Shown here: in pieces, positions 1 through 6,020 of the stretch
Position numbering within the stretch: position 1 is the first letter of the stretch
Layout of the letters: each line of letters begins with the position of its first letter
Assembly: GCA_000432335.1 (NCBI GenBank)
Contig: HF995324.1
Coordinates: 1-22,368 of the forward strand
Direction: 5' to 3'
Source of the DNA: Firmicutes bacterium CAG:646
GTDB lineage: Bacteria > Bacillota > Clostridia > Lachnospirales > Lachnospiraceae
Length of the DNA stretch: 22,368 bases
The notes under the pieces: generated by a model
The model's database searches: none
Seen by the model: the letters and a program-made list of their open reading frames with translations, nothing else
Told to the model about the DNA's origin: nothing
Made by a program: the position numbers and the translations under genes

Positions 1-60
1 GCAATCGAAGCACTGGAAAAGCAGTTGGCGAAAAAACCAGAATTGTTGGAGGTGAAGTGA
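1..60 (+). CDS. 3' end of an unidentified upstream gene
   Basis: Only the last 19 codons are in the window, in frame 1, ending AIEALEKQLAKKPELLEVK and then TGA at 58-60. The segment is charged and likely helical. It ends in a stop-start overlap (TGATG) with the next gene, and its final codons hold the GGAGGTG that serves as that gene's ribosome binding site, so the two are probably translationally coupled. Too little remains to name a family. Confidence 0.5.
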   Translation, partial: AIEALEKQLAKKPELLEVK

Positions 61-245
61 TGATTTTATTTTGTCCTGATTTAATCGGAAAAGAAGAAGT
101 GAAAGCACTATGTGTGGGGAATGGTGATTTTGTAAAGCCAGTACTAAATCCATGTATCAAAGAAAAATGTGTAGCTTATAAGGATGGAAAGTGCATGAAG
201 TATGGTAATAATGTTGAGGTGGAAGAAAATGACCAAAGATTGTAA
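60..245 (+). CDS. Small cysteine-rich phage protein of unknown function
   Basis: A 61-residue protein. ATG at 60 is preferred over the adjacent GTG at 57 because GGAGGTG (48-54) lies 5 bases before it. It holds five cysteines, at about residues 5, 18, 32, 37 and 45; the last three form a C-x4-C-x7-C cluster that could bind a metal. No signal peptide or membrane segment is seen. It overlaps the upstream stop codon and is itself overlapped by the next small ORF at 229, as in the compact runs of tiny genes found ahead of phage late regulators. I do not recognise the family; a role in replication or middle-phase regulation would be a guess. Confidence 0.6.
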   Translation: MILFCPDLIGKEEVKALCVGNGDFVKPVLNPCIKEKCVAYKDGKCMKYGNNVEVEENDQRL

Positions 246-363
246 CGGCTGCTTCGGGGCAGCAGGAGACGATTGCCAGAAATGCCAGGAAGAAGCTGAG
301 AAAAGCCAGAAGGAAGAGACTCAGGAATTATTTGAGGAGGTGCAGCATGTACAAAAACAGTGA
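229..363 (+). CDS. 44-residue protein with two CxxC knuckles
   Basis: Runs from ATG at 229 to TGA at 361-363. A ribosome binding site GAGGTGG at 215-221 sits 7 bases before the start, inside the previous gene. The N-terminal half carries CNGC and CQKC, two CxxC pairs about 8 residues apart, which is a plausible tiny zinc knuckle; the C-terminal half is rich in Glu, Lys and Gln and probably helical. It overlaps its upstream neighbour by 17 bases and the downstream start (347) by 17 bases. The good binding site and tidy overlaps on both sides support a real gene, but the family is unknown. Confidence 0.5.
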   Translation: MTKDCNGCFGAAGDDCQKCQEEAEKSQKEETQELFEEVQHVQKQ

Positions 364-652
364 AGGATACCCTGATCAGGTACAGGGAGAAGCCCTAAAC
401 GGTGTCAGACGAGAGGAACGGCAGCGAGCCCTGGAACGTAAACACGGGTACAGCCGTGGGCAGAAAATTGTAGTCGAAGCAAAAGTGCGGGAAGATAAAG
501 GCAGCAGACGCATTTTTGTGAATAAGAAGATTACATATACAGTAAAACAACTATTCCCGCATTGTATTCTTCTGGAGGACAAGCATGGAATCAGAATCTG
601 TCCAAGCTACACCAGACTAGAAGCAATGATACGTGGATCAGAAGAGGATTAA
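347..652 (+). CDS. Small basic phage protein of unknown function
   Basis: A 101-residue protein. The reading frame is open from a TTG at 332, but ATG at 347 has GAGGAGG (334-340) six bases upstream and is the likely start. The first 50 residues are rich in Arg, Glu and Lys; the rest alternates hydrophobic and charged residues as in a small beta barrel (RIFVNKKITYTVKQLFPHC, then ILLEDKHGIRICPSY). No membrane segment is seen. Similar short proteins commonly sit just before DUF1492-type regulators in clostridial prophages, which is where this one lies. No function can be assigned; nucleic-acid binding is possible from the charge. Confidence 0.6.
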   Translation: MYKNSEGYPDQVQGEALNGVRREERQRALERKHGYSRGQKIVVEAKVREDKGSRRIFVNKKITYTVKQLFPHCILLEDKHGIRICPSYTRLEAMIRGSEED

Positions 653-674
653 ATAATTCAGGGAGGAAAGGCCG

Positions 675-1151
675 ATGGATATCGTAACCGCTCTTTCACA
701 ATATTGTGAACTCCGGGAAGAAATAAAAGATCTTAACCGGAGGATAGAAGCAGATCAGCGTAGACTTGAAAAAATTGAACAGGAAGGAATGGTATCGGAT
801 TCTGTTAAGGGCACAAGGGCTGACGGTACAATCGGATCTATCCGGATCACTGGCTTTCCTGTTCCAGAATACGAAAAAGTAAAATCTATGATCAAGAAAC
901 GGTTGGCAAAATTGCAGATTATGGAGGATGAGCTGCAGGAGGCTTTAAATGCAGCAGATGATTTTATTAATAAGATTCCGAAAAGCGATTTAAGGATGAT
1001 CTTCCAGCTTTATTACATAGACGATATGACATGGGAATTTGTAGCTATGAATATGAATTATAGGTTTCCCAAAAAGAAACCCCCTTATACGAAAGATAGT
1101 TGCAGGATGCGACATAACCGATATTTAGAAAAAAATAAAAAATTTTCATAA
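675..1151 (+). CDS. DUF1492-like / sigma-factor-like late transcription regulator
   Basis: A 158-residue protein with start ATG at 675 and GGGAGG (661-666) eight bases upstream. Residues 5-40 and 65-95 look like long charged helices. The C-terminal 55 residues (about 100-155) resemble region 4 of sigma factors: IPKSDLRMIFQLYYIDDMTW is followed by a helix-turn-helix-like EFVAMNMNY and a basic tail. This layout matches the DUF1492 and ArpU-like regulators that precede phage packaging genes in Firmicutes. By family and position it should activate the late operon. A tandem TGTTCGC element starts two bases after its stop codon and is a good candidate target. The family call comes from recalled patterns, not a search. 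Confidence 0.72.
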   Translation: MDIVTALSQYCELREEIKDLNRRIEADQRRLEKIEQEGMVSDSVKGTRADGTIGSIRITGFPVPEYEKVKSMIKKRLAKLQIMEDELQEALNAADDFINKIPKSDLRMIFQLYYIDDMTWEFVAMNMNYRFPKKKPPYTKDSCRMRHNRYLEKNKKFS

Positions 1152-1152
1152 A

Positions 1153-1186
1153 TGTTCGCCAGTGTTCGCATAATCTGTGATAGTAT
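1153..1186 (+). promoter_or_regulatory. Probable phage late promoter with tandem TGTTCGC heptamers
   Basis: The heptamer TGTTCGC occurs at 1153-1159 and again at 1163-1169, exactly one helical turn (10 bases) apart. Eleven bases downstream of the second copy is TAGTAT (1181-1186), preceded by TGA, giving an extended -10 (TGnTAGTAT). No normal -35 is visible at the right spacing, which fits an activator or alternative sigma-like factor bound to the repeats. The site is directly between a sigma-like regulator and the packaging genes. Promoter role is inferred. Confidence 0.55.
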
Positions 1187-1263
1187 TTAAACTGGATTTA
1201 GTGGTTGAGATTATTAATCCTCCATCTCACGGCAGTCAGTTTCATAGCCTGGTTGCCTGAAGC

Positions 1264-1300
1264 AAAGGCATCTGGCAGCAGTCAGGTGTCTTTATTATTT
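1264..1300 (+). terminator. Leader hairpin, possible weak terminator or attenuator
   Basis: AAAGGCATCTG (1264-1274) and CAGGTGTCTTT (1283-1293) form an 11-pair stem with two G-U pairs and an 8-base loop, followed by ATTATTT. It lies between the probable late promoter and the TIR insert. The rest of 1187-1263 holds smaller dyads, for example GGCA with TGCC, but no gene. It may be part of a structured late leader or a packaging site; neither can be decided from the sequence. Confidence 0.35.
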
Positions 1301-1319
1301 AAAAAGGCAAGGTAAAAAT

Positions 1320-1505
1320 ATGGATGAAAGATATATATTCAATGCGGCACAAAATGAATACGCTGGAACGATTCATAAAATGGCAGATTTAGCATTGCAA
1401 GAAGGGTATAAATTTATTTTATTTAACGATCAAGTGTATTGTATATCAGAAGATATAATAATCAATACAGGATTAACCCGAAATGACATTTTCCGATATT
1501 TATGA
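1320..1505 (+). CDS. Small 61-residue protein of unknown function in the TIR insert
   Basis: Starts at ATG 1320 with a modest AAGG (1309-1312) seven bases upstream and ends at TGA 1503-1505. The sequence is mixed hydrophobic and acidic with no membrane segment or cysteine pattern; residues 12-55 could form helix, strand, helix. It is AT-rich like the TIR gene that follows 38 bases later and unlike the phage genes on either side, so the two appear to have come in together. It could be a partner or regulator of the TIR protein, or simply a cargo ORF. I do not recognise a family. Confidence 0.55.
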   Translation: MDERYIFNAAQNEYAGTIHKMADLALQEGYKFILFNDQVYCISEDIIINTGLTRNDIFRYL

Positions 1506-1543
1506 TAAAATATAAACATTATAGTTTGTTCGGAGGAAATAGG

Positions 1544-2302
1544 ATGGAAAAACCAATAGTGTTTATATCACACATAACAGAAGAAAAGGAAATGGCTTTA
1601 GAATTAAAACAGTTAATTGAAGAAAGTTTTTTAGGAATGCTAAGCGTGTTTGTGTCATCAGATGAGAATAGTATTTCTAGCGGCTCCAGATGGCTTGATA
1701 ATATTACATCGGCATTGGGAAACTGCGCGATAGAATTAATTCTTTGTAGCCCTAAATCAGTGAAGCGTCCGTGGATTAATTTCGAAGCAGGAGCAGGATG
1801 GATAAGAGAAATACCAGTAATCCCTCTATGTCATTCAGGTATGGAACCGTCTTCGCTTCCGGTTCCGTTAAATTTATTGCAAGCAGCTAAGATTTCAGAA
1901 ATGTCAAATTTAAAATTAATATTTCCGGTTTTAGCAAGTGCAATAGGTGCAAAGTGCCCAAATGTAATGTTTGATGATTTTATTGGTAGAATGAAAGAAT
2001 TGGAAAGAAAATATTCTTTCTGGAACGAAATTAATTTGAGCCTAAATCAACTTTATTGTAATTATCCAGAAATATTCGAACGGATTAAAAATGGCAATTC
2101 ATTAGTAAAGTTAAGAGATACAGAATTGAAAGAATTAGAAGAAATTTTAAAACCTCTTACAAATAGAGGTTACATTTGCTTGTTAAAAACGGGGGATTGG
2201 GAACTTGCAAACCAAGGTATGAGATATGGCGTTGCTATAACGTCTTCTCAAGAGTATAAGGATTTGTTTTTAGATAAAGAGTGTAAATTCTATAATAGTT
2301 AA
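1544..2302 (+). CDS. TIR-domain protein, probable NADase-type phage-defence moron
   Basis: A 252-residue protein. The frame is open from 1502, but ATG at 1544 has GGAGG (1532-1536) seven bases upstream. Residues 1-130 form a bacterial TIR domain: box 1 VFISH (6-10), a GSRW segment (47-50), the strand ELILCSPKS (64-72), and W77-x3-E81 in WINFEAGAGW, where E81 lines up with the catalytic glutamate of NAD-cleaving TIRs. Residues 135-252 are an uncharacterised, mainly helical C-terminal region with no membrane segment; it could be a sensing or assembly domain. Known bacterial TIRs act in Thoeris, TIR-Argonaute and abortive infection by consuming NAD+ or making cyclic ADP-ribose signals. The gene sits between late promoter and small terminase, ends in its own terminator, and is much more AT-rich than its neighbours, all moron traits. 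Whether it signals or simply depletes NAD+ is not visible. Confidence 0.78.
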   Translation: MEKPIVFISHITEEKEMALELKQLIEESFLGMLSVFVSSDENSISSGSRWLDNITSALGNCAIELILCSPKSVKRPWINFEAGAGWIREIPVIPLCHSGMEPSSLPVPLNLLQAAKISEMSNLKLIFPVLASAIGAKCPNVMFDDFIGRMKELERKYSFWNEINLSLNQLYCNYPEIFERIKNGNSLVKLRDTELKELEEILKPLTNRGYICLLKTGDWELANQGMRYGVAITSSQEYKDLFLDKECKFYNS

Positions 2303-2312
2303 ATATAAGAAC

Positions 2313-2334
2313 GCACCCTTCGGGGTGCTTTTCT
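2313..2334 (+). terminator. Intrinsic terminator after the TIR gene
   Basis: GCACCC (2313-2318), loop TTCG, GGGTGC (2323-2328), then TTTTCT. A perfect six-pair GC-rich stem with a stable tetraloop and a T run ten bases after the TIR stop codon. If fully active it would separate the TIR insert from the packaging operon, so late transcription would need readthrough or antitermination. The rest of the gap to 2405 holds only the AGGAGGTGA binding site (2391-2399) of the small terminase. Confidence 0.85.
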
Positions 2335-2405
2335 CATGCAAAAAAAATCATACCCTCATATATGATACCGAAACCCCCTACTCAGTCAAAAGGAGGTGAA
2401 CCTGA

Positions 2406-2903
2406 GTGACAAAAAAACAGAAAAGATTTGTGGAAGAATACCTGATTGACCTGAATGCCACTCAGGCTGCCATCAGAGCTGGCTACAGCCCGGATACAGC
2501 GAAATCTATTGGGAGTGAAAACCTGACAAAACCTGACATTCAGGCGCGTATTGCAAAAGCCATGGCAGAACGCAGCAAGCGCACCGGTGTCAATGCTGAC
2601 CGGGTGGTAACAGAGCTGGCAAAGATTGCTTTTGTAAATGCCAGCGACGTGATAGATGCCGATACGGCTACGTTAAGGCCGGATGCAGCTCCTGAGGACA
2701 CCGCTGCAATTCAGTCGGTGAAGGTAAAAACTTTCGGTGAGGATGGACTGGAACGTGAAATCAAAATGGCTGATAAATTAAAGGCTCTGGAATTACTGGG
2801 CAAACATCTTGGTATGTTTAAAGACAAAGTAGAGGTGTCTGGTATTAATGAAGAAAAGAATAAACTTGATGATCTGCTTCAGCAGATGCGGGGAGGTGGT
2901 TAA
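2406..2903 (+). CDS. terS: Terminase small subunit (Terminase_2 family)
   Basis: A 165-residue protein that recognises the phage DNA packaging site and recruits the large subunit. GTG at 2406 is the start: AGGAGGTGA (2391-2399) is six bases upstream and no better ATG exists. The N-terminus TKKQKRFVEEYLIDLNATQA followed by AIRAGYS is the hallmark helix-turn-helix of the family. The middle (about 75-125) is the usual beta/helical part with VKVKTFGEDG, then a helix KMADKLKALELLGKHLGMFKDKVEV, and an acidic and polar tail that contacts the large subunit in relatives. Length is normal for the family. It ends six bases before the start of the large subunit gene, whose binding site GGGAGGTGG overlaps its last codons. 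Confidence 0.93.
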   Translation: MTKKQKRFVEEYLIDLNATQAAIRAGYSPDTAKSIGSENLTKPDIQARIAKAMAERSKRTGVNADRVVTELAKIAFVNASDVIDADTATLRPDAAPEDTAAIQSVKVKTFGEDGLEREIKMADKLKALELLGKHLGMFKDKVEVSGINEEKNKLDDLLQQMRGGG

Positions 2904-2908
2904 GCTTC

Positions 2909-2995
2909 ATGAGTTCTGAGAGACTGATACTATCAGAGAAGTACAAAGCCTTCCTGAGATGTGAAGCTCCTGTAGAATATCTTGAAGGGACCTGA
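2909..2995 (+). pseudogene. terL: N-terminal fragment of the large terminase, cut off by a frameshift
   Basis: ATG at 2909, preceded by GGGGAGGTGG ten bases upstream, begins 28 residues that end PVEYLEGT and then hit TGA at 2993-2995. In the +1-related frame, starting at 2998, the sequence continues TAAGKTTVGLFKFML. Joining EGT directly to TAAGKT restores the Walker A motif G-x4-GKT, so the present reading is explained by five extra bases, TGACC at 2993-2997. GACC occurs twice here (GGACCTGACCACT), which suggests a small tandem duplication. As written the peptide is a 28-residue stub. A sequencing or assembly error is possible. Confidence 0.75.
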
Positions 2996-3018
2996 CCACT
3001 GCAGCAGGAAAAACTACA

Positions 3019-4278
3019 GTGGGCCTTTTTAAGTTTATGCTGAAGGTAGCTGAAAGTCCAAAGAAACTCCATATCCTTGCGGCAGATGATACCGGAGCGG
3101 CAGAGAAGAATATCATCAATAAAGACCTGGGGATTCTGGATGATTTTGGAGTTCTTGCAGAGTACAAAGGTAATGGATCCGGCGAATACAAGATGCCCCA
3201 TATCCTGTTCCACACATCCGCCGGAGACAAGATCATATTTGTGATCGGCTATGGAAACAAAAGAAAATGGAAGGACGCTCTTGGCGGTCAGTATGGATGC
3301 CTGTACATTGATGAGATCAACACCGCGGATATAGATTTTGTCCGGGAATCTGCCATGAGATGTGATTATCTGATGGCAACATTGAACCCGGATGATCCGA
3401 ACCTGGATGTATACAAAGAGTATATCAACTGTTCCAGACCTCTTCCGGAATGGGAAGAAGAAACACCAAAAGAAATTAAAGATGAGCTGAAAGAAGAACC
3501 AAAACCCGGCTGGGTTCATTGGTTCTTTTCTTTTAAGGATAATGCAGGCCTTCCAGAAGAGAAGCTGCAGAAGATTATCCAGAACACGCCAAAGGGAACC
3601 AAGATCTGGAAGAATAAGATTGAAGGTCTTCGGGGAAAAGCAACCGGTCTAATCTTTCCGAATTTTGACCGGAAGAAGCATGTTGTTTCTGCAGAATGGG
3701 TAAGGCAGCAGATAAAATCTGGAAAGCTGAAATTCAAGAAGTTTACAGCGGGGCTGGATACCTCGTATTCCAGTAAGTCACCGGATACCATTGCCATGAT
3801 ATTTCAGGGAATTACAGAAGACAGGAAGCTGATTACACTATCAGAAAAGGTTTATAACAATGCAAAGCTGGAAGTTCCTTTAGCTCCTTCCGATACAGCA
3901 GTAAAATTCATTGCATTTCTGGAACAGTGCCGGAAGGACTGGGGATTTGCCAGGGATGTATTTATAGATAATGCCGATCAGGCAACAATCACAGAATTAA
4001 ATAAGTATAAGCGGCTAAAAGGTTGTCTGTACAGTTTTTATGACAGCTATAAAAAGGTTACGATTCTGGATCGAATCAATTTGCAGATTGGCTGGATCCA
4101 GCAGGGGTGCTATCTGGTTGTAGATACCTGTACGGAGCATCTGGCAGAGCTGGATTCCTATAGCTGGAAAGAGGATAAGGATGAACCGGAGGACGGACAT
4201 GACCATACTATTAACAGCCAGCAGTACGCCTGGATTCCTTACAGGCATCTGATCGGCTTTGAGGAGGATAAGAAATGA
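3019..4278 (+). CDS. terL: Terminase large subunit, main part, frameshifted from its Walker A motif
   Basis: The ATPase-nuclease motor that packages DNA through the portal (PBSX-type family). The open frame holds 419 codons from GTG 3019; the intact protein would be about 454 residues from 2909. Visible motifs, numbered from 3019: Walker B YIDE with D98-E99; coupling motif ATLNP (120-124); nuclease acidic residues at AGLDTSYSSKSPD (D247), FIDNADQ (D317) and DGHDH (D392, D395). The phosphate-binding GKT (3007-3015) lies just upstream of the only convenient start and would be missing from any protein begun at 3019, so that product should lack ATPase activity. It overlaps the portal start by four bases (ATGA). 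Family identity is firm; loss of function is inferred from the frameshift. Confidence 0.88.
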   Translation: MGLFKFMLKVAESPKKLHILAADDTGAAEKNIINKDLGILDDFGVLAEYKGNGSGEYKMPHILFHTSAGDKIIFVIGYGNKRKWKDALGGQYGCLYIDEINTADIDFVRESAMRCDYLMATLNPDDPNLDVYKEYINCSRPLPEWEEETPKEIKDELKEEPKPGWVHWFFSFKDNAGLPEEKLQKIIQNTPKGTKIWKNKIEGLRGKATGLIFPNFDRKKHVVSAEWVRQQIKSGKLKFKKFTAGLDTSYSSKSPDTIAMIFQGITEDRKLITLSEKVYNNAKLEVPLAPSDTAVKFIAFLEQCRKDWGFARDVFIDNADQATITELNKYKRLKGCLYSFYDSYKKVTILDRINLQIGWIQQGCYLVVDTCTEHLAELDSYSWKEDKDEPEDGHDHTINSQQYAWIPYRHLIGFEEDKK

Positions 4279-5909
4279 GGTGGACGAAAAGATTGAGCGA
4301 AAATGTAAAACGTGGGATCCGAAGCTGGCTGAATGTCCAGGAAGCAAGTCCTGCCAATATACTGATTAATGAGACTTTAGATTACGAGGCAAATGCAATC
4401 AAAAACCGGATCTGGTACCGCGGAGACAGTGAGGAGCTGCAGCAGCTCTACAGCCAGATCGACACAGGGGTAGATAGATATAAATTCTGGGCTTGTAAGA
4501 GTACGCCAGGACAGGAAATCCGAAAGATCCATACCGGTCTCCCAGCATTGGTTGTAGATACCTTGGCAGGAATCACCCTGGCAGATCTGAATATCCAGAT
4601 TGAAAAAGACCGGGAAGATCAGGAGTTGTGGGAGCAGATTGACAGAGATAATAAATTCCGTAAAAAGCTTGAAAAGGCGGTTAAGGAAACCCTCTACATA
4701 GGAGATGGGGCTTTTAAAATATCTTTTGACACAGAACTGAGCCAGTACCCGATTATTGAGTTTTATCCAGGAGACAGGATTGAACTGGTAACAGAGCGTG
4801 GACGGATTAAAGAGATTGTTTTTAAAACAGCATACAAGTATGACCGCCGGGATTATGTCCTGTATGAACACTATGGTTACGGAACAATCACGTATGAGTT
4901 ATATCGGGGTGACACACAGGTTTCTAGGCAAAGTATTCCTCAAACCAGTAATCTGGTGGATGTGGCATTTGGAACGGACAAACCGGAAGAGGAATATATG
5001 ATGGCCGTGCCGATCCAGTTCTACGAATCTGGAAAATGGGACGAGCGGGGACAGAGTATCTTTGACAAAAAGATTGATTCCTACGATGCCTTTGATGAGG
5101 TATGGTCACAGTGGATGGATTCGGTCCGTATGGGACGTGCGAAAGAATACATTCCAGACTGTTTGATTCCAAGAAATCCGGAAACAGGGGAATTGATGAG
5201 ACCAAACCATTTTGATAACCGATTTATTGCGGTAGGAAACGACATGTCAGAAAATGCCAAGAATATGATCGATGTGGAGCAACCTAACATTCCTCATGAA
5301 AGTTATCTGGCATCCTACTGTACAGCCCTGGATCTCTGCCTGCAGGGACTGATCAGTCCGTCAACGCTTGGAATTGATGTGAAAAAACTGGATAACAGTG
5401 AGGCGCAGAGAGAAAAAGAAAAGGCTACGCTTTATACCAGAGACACCATCATCAATGCACTGCAGGTGGATATTCCGCTTTTGGTAGAAACTGTACTAAA
5501 AGCTTATAACGAGTTTTACAGGAAACCGGTAAAACCAGTAGAGGTGACGGTAGAATTTGGAGATTACGCAAACCCGTCCTTTGAATCCCAGATAGAGACG
5601 ATCAGCAAAGCCAGACAGGGACAGATCATGTCGGTGGATGCAGCAGTGGACGAGCTTTATGGTGATGATAAGGACGATACCTGGAAACAGGAGGAAATCA
5701 AGCGGCTGAAGGAAGAACTGGGAATCGGAGAAGTAGAAGAGCCGGGCGTCAATCTGGAAGCTGGTGGATTTCAGGTGAATACAGGAGGAGCAGATGAAGG
5801 TAAAGGTGGCAAACAGAACATACAGAATGAACCGGAAGGAGTTCCAGGGGCTTCTTCAGATAGCAAAGGAACAGGTTCCAAAGGGAGTGTACGCAGTGGA
5901 AAAAGGTGA
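4275..5909 (+). CDS. Portal protein (SPP1 gp6-like)
   Basis: A 544-residue protein. Portals form a twelve-fold ring at one capsid vertex through which DNA is packaged and ejected. ATG 4275 overlaps the terminase stop and has GAGGAGG (4261-4267) seven bases upstream. Features typical of the family: an N-terminal helical region with YEANAIKNRIWYRGD (about 36-50), the core GLPALVVDTLAGITLAD (about 90-105), a beta-rich wing (about 150-240), and a helical stem and crown with LDLCLQGLISPSTLGIDVKK (about 350-370) and an acidic helix around KDDTWKQEEIKRLKEELGI. The C-terminal 50 residues are Gly, Gly-Gly and Ser-rich and disordered. The next small gene starts inside this tail, 116 bases before the stop. 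Confidence 0.9.
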   Translation: MRWTKRLSENVKRGIRSWLNVQEASPANILINETLDYEANAIKNRIWYRGDSEELQQLYSQIDTGVDRYKFWACKSTPGQEIRKIHTGLPALVVDTLAGITLADLNIQIEKDREDQELWEQIDRDNKFRKKLEKAVKETLYIGDGAFKISFDTELSQYPIIEFYPGDRIELVTERGRIKEIVFKTAYKYDRRDYVLYEHYGYGTITYELYRGDTQVSRQSIPQTSNLVDVAFGTDKPEEEYMMAVPIQFYESGKWDERGQSIFDKKIDSYDAFDEVWSQWMDSVRMGRAKEYIPDCLIPRNPETGELMRPNHFDNRFIAVGNDMSENAKNMIDVEQPNIPHESYLASYCTALDLCLQGLISPSTLGIDVKKLDNSEAQREKEKATLYTRDTIINALQVDIPLLVETVLKAYNEFYRKPVKPVEVTVEFGDYANPSFESQIETISKARQGQIMSVDAAVDELYGDDKDDTWKQEEIKRLKEELGIGEVEEPGVNLEAGGFQVNTGGADEGKGGKQNIQNEPEGVPGASSDSKGTGSKGSVRSGKR

Positions 5910-6015
5910 TTATGCAGAATTGAGGAATGATCATTGTACAAGCACTACTCAGTTAAAAACTCTGATCTGGCAGTTCAAAAGTCAGGGGTTTAAGGTACAT
6001 GCAAACGGGAGGTGA
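5794..6015 (+). CDS. Small basic protein overlapping the portal gene, unknown function
   Basis: A 73-residue protein in a different frame from the portal, overlapping its 3' end by 116 bases. ATG 5794 has AGGAGG (5783-5788) five bases upstream. The sequence is basic, with KVKVANRTYRMNRKEF at the N-terminus and a final FKSQGFKVHANGR; the middle VPKGVYAVEKGDYAELRND looks like paired beta strands. No membrane segment is present. A short gene of this kind after the portal recurs in related prophages as far as I recall, which supports it being real, but the role is unknown. Its stop overlaps the binding site of the minor capsid gene, so translation is probably coupled. Confidence 0.68.
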   Translation: MKVKVANRTYRMNRKEFQGLLQIAKEQVPKGVYAVEKGDYAELRNDHCTSTTQLKTLIWQFKSQGFKVHANGR

Positions 6016-6020
6016 TTCCG

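Noticed and set aside
1187..1319. cos or pac packaging site in the late leader
   Set aside because: Hairpins and small dyads are present near the terminase genes, but nothing specific separates a packaging site from leader RNA structure.
2990..3000. Programmed frameshifting as an explanation for the terminase break
   Set aside because: Skipping five bases is not a usual ribosomal slip, no slippery run or pseudoknot is evident, and large terminases are not known to need it; a mutation or sequence error is simpler.
2845..3519. 224-codon open frame on the minus strand across the terminase genes
   Set aside because: It lies opposite conserved terminase motifs, has no binding site, and its translation has no domain-like pattern; a shadow of the real gene.
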